Below are positions 61,408 through 64,000 of a DNA stretch of 64,000 bases, in pieces. Source of the stretch: Pyronema omphalodes (lineage: Eukaryota; Ascomycota; Pezizomycetes; Pezizales; Pyronemataceae); the NCBI GenBank assembly GCA_024516155.1, contig JAJJXM010000010.1:992001-1056000 (forward strand), read 5' to 3'. The position numbers and the translations under genes are program-made. Under the pieces are notes generated by a model, which searched no databases, had not been told where the DNA came from, and saw only the letters and a program-made list of their open reading frames with translations. How positions within the stretch are numbered: the stretch's first letter is position 1; each line of letters starts with the position of its first letter.

Positions 61408-62902
61408 TCATCCCCATCTGTGGGACTCATCTCCATCTTCCCATGTTGTCTCTGAGTATGCAATCTCCGCCTTTGCCCTCTCAACCTCCTTTGCGTCTCC
61501 TGTGTTCTTTCCAATATTGTCACTAATCTTCACTGCAGGCTTGCCGTTTGCACTGGAGATCTTGATAACGATATTCAAAGGCACACTCTTCTTTCCTGCC
61601 AACTCCCCGCTTCGGTGAACAAAGTCGTTGGTCAAGAAAGTTCCAACTCCGAAGCTGGTAGCAAAGTTATGCTCCTCGGCCACCTGTTTGTACTCCAGGC
61701 ACTTCTCGACATCGAGCGAGTCGGAGAAAACAATAGTCTTCCTCTCCGTGATTCCCTGGGAATCGTAAAACTTTCTCATAAGCTTTACGAACTTAGCTGG
61801 GTCCCCAGAGTCCTGTCTAGTTCCTGCAAAGATTTCGGCATAGGATTGTGGTGGGTCCACAAACTCGCACTTCTTCTTGAAACATTCTAGGAACTGAGGA
61901 GTACCAAAGGTGTCTGTGAGGGCAATAGTTAGGTTCTTTCCAAAGCACTTCACCCAGTTCTCCAAAGCAATAGCGTTGGCAGAGGTGTAGGTATCCGTTA
62001 AAGCCGCAATTCCCATCATCCACTCATGAGCTACGGTTCCAATGGGTGTCAACCCGAATCTGTGCGCAAAGTGTACGTTGGAGGTTCCTGACAGCATGCC
62101 ATTTCCGTCCGGGTTTTGTGCAGCGTATTCCTTCTGAGCTCGTAACAGTCCATTGAGGACAAGTTCTTGTGTATGGTAGCTTCTTCGCCGGCGGGTTCCG
62201 AACTCCGAAAATGTGCAGCCGTTGGACAGTAACTGCAAACCCTTCTTGTAGGCATTTTCTTCCTGGCCATCATAGTCCCAGTCGGTGTCGGAGAAGCGGA
62301 AATAGCACTCGGAAACAAGTACTAATAGAGGAATCTCGTAGAGCATTGCTTCGACCCATTTTCCCTTGACTGAAATGCTTAAATCACCCTAAGCCGGCTA
62401 TTAGAATTCACTTCGTAATGCGTAACGGAGTACAGTGGTGGGGGTGGAACTCACAAACTCGGTACGATCTGAAATCCTCTCCTCCTCCTCCGCTTGCTTG
62501 GCAAACCCGTGTACCGGCGTGAATGTCAAGGTGACTTGTTCGTTTGGCCGGAAGCGAAATTGTTTGAGGTATGCGATGTATTCATGTGGTAGGTAGCTAC
62601 ACTTTTGTGATAGAAATTCCTCCTCATCATCTGTCAAGGCTACTTGTGAGAGCTTCGAGACTTGTTCTTGTAACCAGTTGAATCCTTTACGGGTCAGCTT
62701 GAGGTCTGGGGTGCGGTTGGTGAATGAATAGGTGCTGTCTGGTTCATAAGTTAGCTTGAGTCACAGCTGAGAAAAGAGCCATCGTGAACGCACCAGCATC
62801 AGGATATGACTTCAGAACCGCCCATTGCATGGTAAGTTTATAAAGGTCAGTATCAAGAATCGAAGTGATGCCCATAAGGCTGGAGTCCTCGTTGGCGGGC
62901 AT
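61408..62902 (-). CDS. NPT1: Nicotinate phosphoribosyltransferase
   Basis: The three exons on the minus strand are 62902-62794, 62738-62455 and 62388-61408, giving 457 residues (yeast Npt1 is 429). It converts nicotinate and PRPP to nicotinate mononucleotide in NAD salvage. The start is ITSILDTDLYKLTMQWAVLKSYPDADSTYSFTNR, the family N-terminus. The core has VKGKWVEAMLYEIPLLVLVSE, EFGTRRRRSYHTQELV, GTSNVHFAHRFGL, PIGTVAHEW, DTFGTPQFLECF, RQDSGDP and FSDSLDVEKC. The end is DGDESHRWG. The His in VAHEW and the Arg-rich FGTRRRRS loop belong to the active site in this family. Intron 2 (GTGAGT...TTAG) joins RTEF to GDLSISVKG. It is divergent with DAM1. Confidence 0.95.
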
Positions 62903-63344
62903 GGCGGAACGTGAGCTTGCAGAGCTTCTAGCGAAGTCCTAGTCGAAGCTTGATTGCGGGGTATTTAAGATGTTTATTTAGCGGGGCTGAAACCCTACGA
63001 GAATGGTTCGTTCGAAACGATGTACTTTTGGGTATAGTGATATCGGTTGTGCTAGAAAGGAAACTGAAATCACAGAGGGTTTTGAGTTTAGAAAATAAGT
63101 GGAGTTGGCAAAAAAATTATTAGCTGAATGTGAGAAATGCCGTATGATGCCATACAATCACCGTAACACAACTTTAAGGCTCAAAAACACGCCCGGCTAA
63201 CGAGAGGCGAAAGGGCTAGCTTTGACGCGACCACCGCATAATCCGCACCCCGCAGATTCGAAACCGCGACGAAACCGTGACGAAACGCGAAGCATCGCGA
63301 CTTCACAGCACAACAAACTTCTTACAAGTCTTCGAAATAGAGTC
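62903..63344. promoter_or_regulatory. Shared upstream region of NPT1 and DAM1
   Basis: These 442 bp lie between divergent starts, with one AACCCTA telobox-like motif near 62991. No coding frame is supported. Confidence 0.45.
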
Positions 63345-64000
63345 ATGGATTCCTCACCCGATACCCCTCGCGCCCGCTCTCGCTCGCGGTCTCGTGGCCC
63401 TCGCGGCGGCACCCCACTTCGTCGCCCCAGTAGCCGCAGCTCCCTCCGTGCCTCGCAGTTTCCCTCCGCATTCCCACTTGACGACATGGCCTCAAAATTT
63501 GAGGAGCTATCCATTGAAACAGAAACCTTTGAATCTCACCTGGATGATTTAAAGATTATGCACAACAGCATCAACCGTTTCAATGAGAACTTTGCGTCCT
63601 TCTTGTATGGACTCAACATGGATGCTTTCTGTATTGGATTCTCTGAAGCACCTGATAAGGAGAGCTTCCAAAGGGTTAAGGAGAAAGAGGAGAAAGCGGG
63701 TAAGTTATCATGCACAATTCGTACATAGTCAACAGGAGAAAGAGATGCTGACGGAATTTTAGCTGCCGCACAGCAACAACAGCAAGCCTCTATGCAGAAA
63801 TCTGACTATGAAGATGATGGAGATACAACATTCATGTGAGAAATCTTAGATTTATGGTTACGTGATAGGTTTATACTGATTGAAATAGCACGACGGGCAG
63901 CCCTCCAACACATCCAGTACCGGAACCTACACCAGCCAAACGTCCAGGAGTGAAGAAGACTCCGGCTACTAGAGGTGGTGCGGGGCGGGGGACAAGAGGA
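63345..64000 (+). CDS. DAM1: DASH complex subunit Dam1, cut by the window edge
   Basis: Exons 63345-63699 and 63763-63835 are followed by 63889 to the edge; the 3' end is missing. Dam1 is part of the fungal-specific DASH ring that couples kinetochores to microtubule ends. The N-terminus is a long Arg/Ser-rich stretch (TPRARSRSRSRGPRGG). The conserved Dam1 core follows: FEELSIETETFESHLDDLKIMHNSINRFNENFASFLYGLNMDAFCIGF. The short C-terminal segment is Gln-rich, then Pro/Lys-rich. Both introns are GT-AG and join codons cleanly (KAAAAQQQ; TTFITTGSPP). The ATG at 63345 is preferred over upstream in-frame codons because it follows a CA-rich leader. Confidence 0.9.

Overview
The window is nuclear DNA of a filamentous ascomycete fungus. 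Most genes carry one to seven short introns of about 50-110 nt with GTATGT/GTAAGT-type donors and CTGAC/CTAAC branch motifs close to the acceptor. The proteins are fungal (DASH subunit DAM1, REV3, fungal adenylate kinase 2, a GPI-anchored wall protein, a But2-domain secreted protein). An early-diverging Pezizomycotina lineage such as Orbiliomycetes is a guess from gene structure and repeat content, not something shown. I reconstructed the exons by hand. Each spliced model below keeps one open frame from start to stop, except DAM1, which runs off the right edge.

Layout. 1-13.9 kb: a 2-oxoglutarate oxygenase, mitochondrial adenylate kinase ADK2, the transcription-termination factor RTT103, CTP synthase URA7, COP9 signalosome subunit 6, and a coiled-coil protein on the minus strand. 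13.9-24.6 kb is nearly gene-free. It holds one GPI-anchored protein gene, several satellite arrays with 8-11 bp units, and a 1.46 kb non-autonomous Tc1/mariner-type element with long inverted repeats. 24.6-37.4 kb: divergent ribosomal protein genes RPS9 and RPL21, REV3 (DNA polymerase zeta), the divergent mitochondrial pair MPC2 and NDUFA2, and trimethyllysine dioxygenase (carnitine synthesis). 37.4-51.9 kb: PI4-kinase STT4, cyclase-associated protein SRV2, PNO1 and LCP5 (both small-subunit rRNA processing), and mitochondrial ribosomal protein uS12m. 53-64 kb: an unrecognised Cys-rich protein, NCS2/CTU2 (tRNA thiolation), SmD3, a secreted But2-domain protein, nicotinate phosphoribosyltransferase NPT1, and the start of DAM1.

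How the genes relate. This is a housekeeping region, not a pathway cluster. Six gene pairs are divergent: RPS9/RPL21, MPC2/NDUFA2, SRV2/PNO1, LCP5/uS12m, NCS2/SMD3 and NPT1/DAM1. Several of these pairs link related jobs (two ribosomal proteins; two mitochondrial inner-membrane proteins).

The most notable signal is in the introns. One intron in CTP synthase and one in RPS9 can only be spliced in frame as AT...AC, with an ATATGT donor and an ordinary U2-type branch motif. I found no new defence, secondary-metabolite or other gene system.
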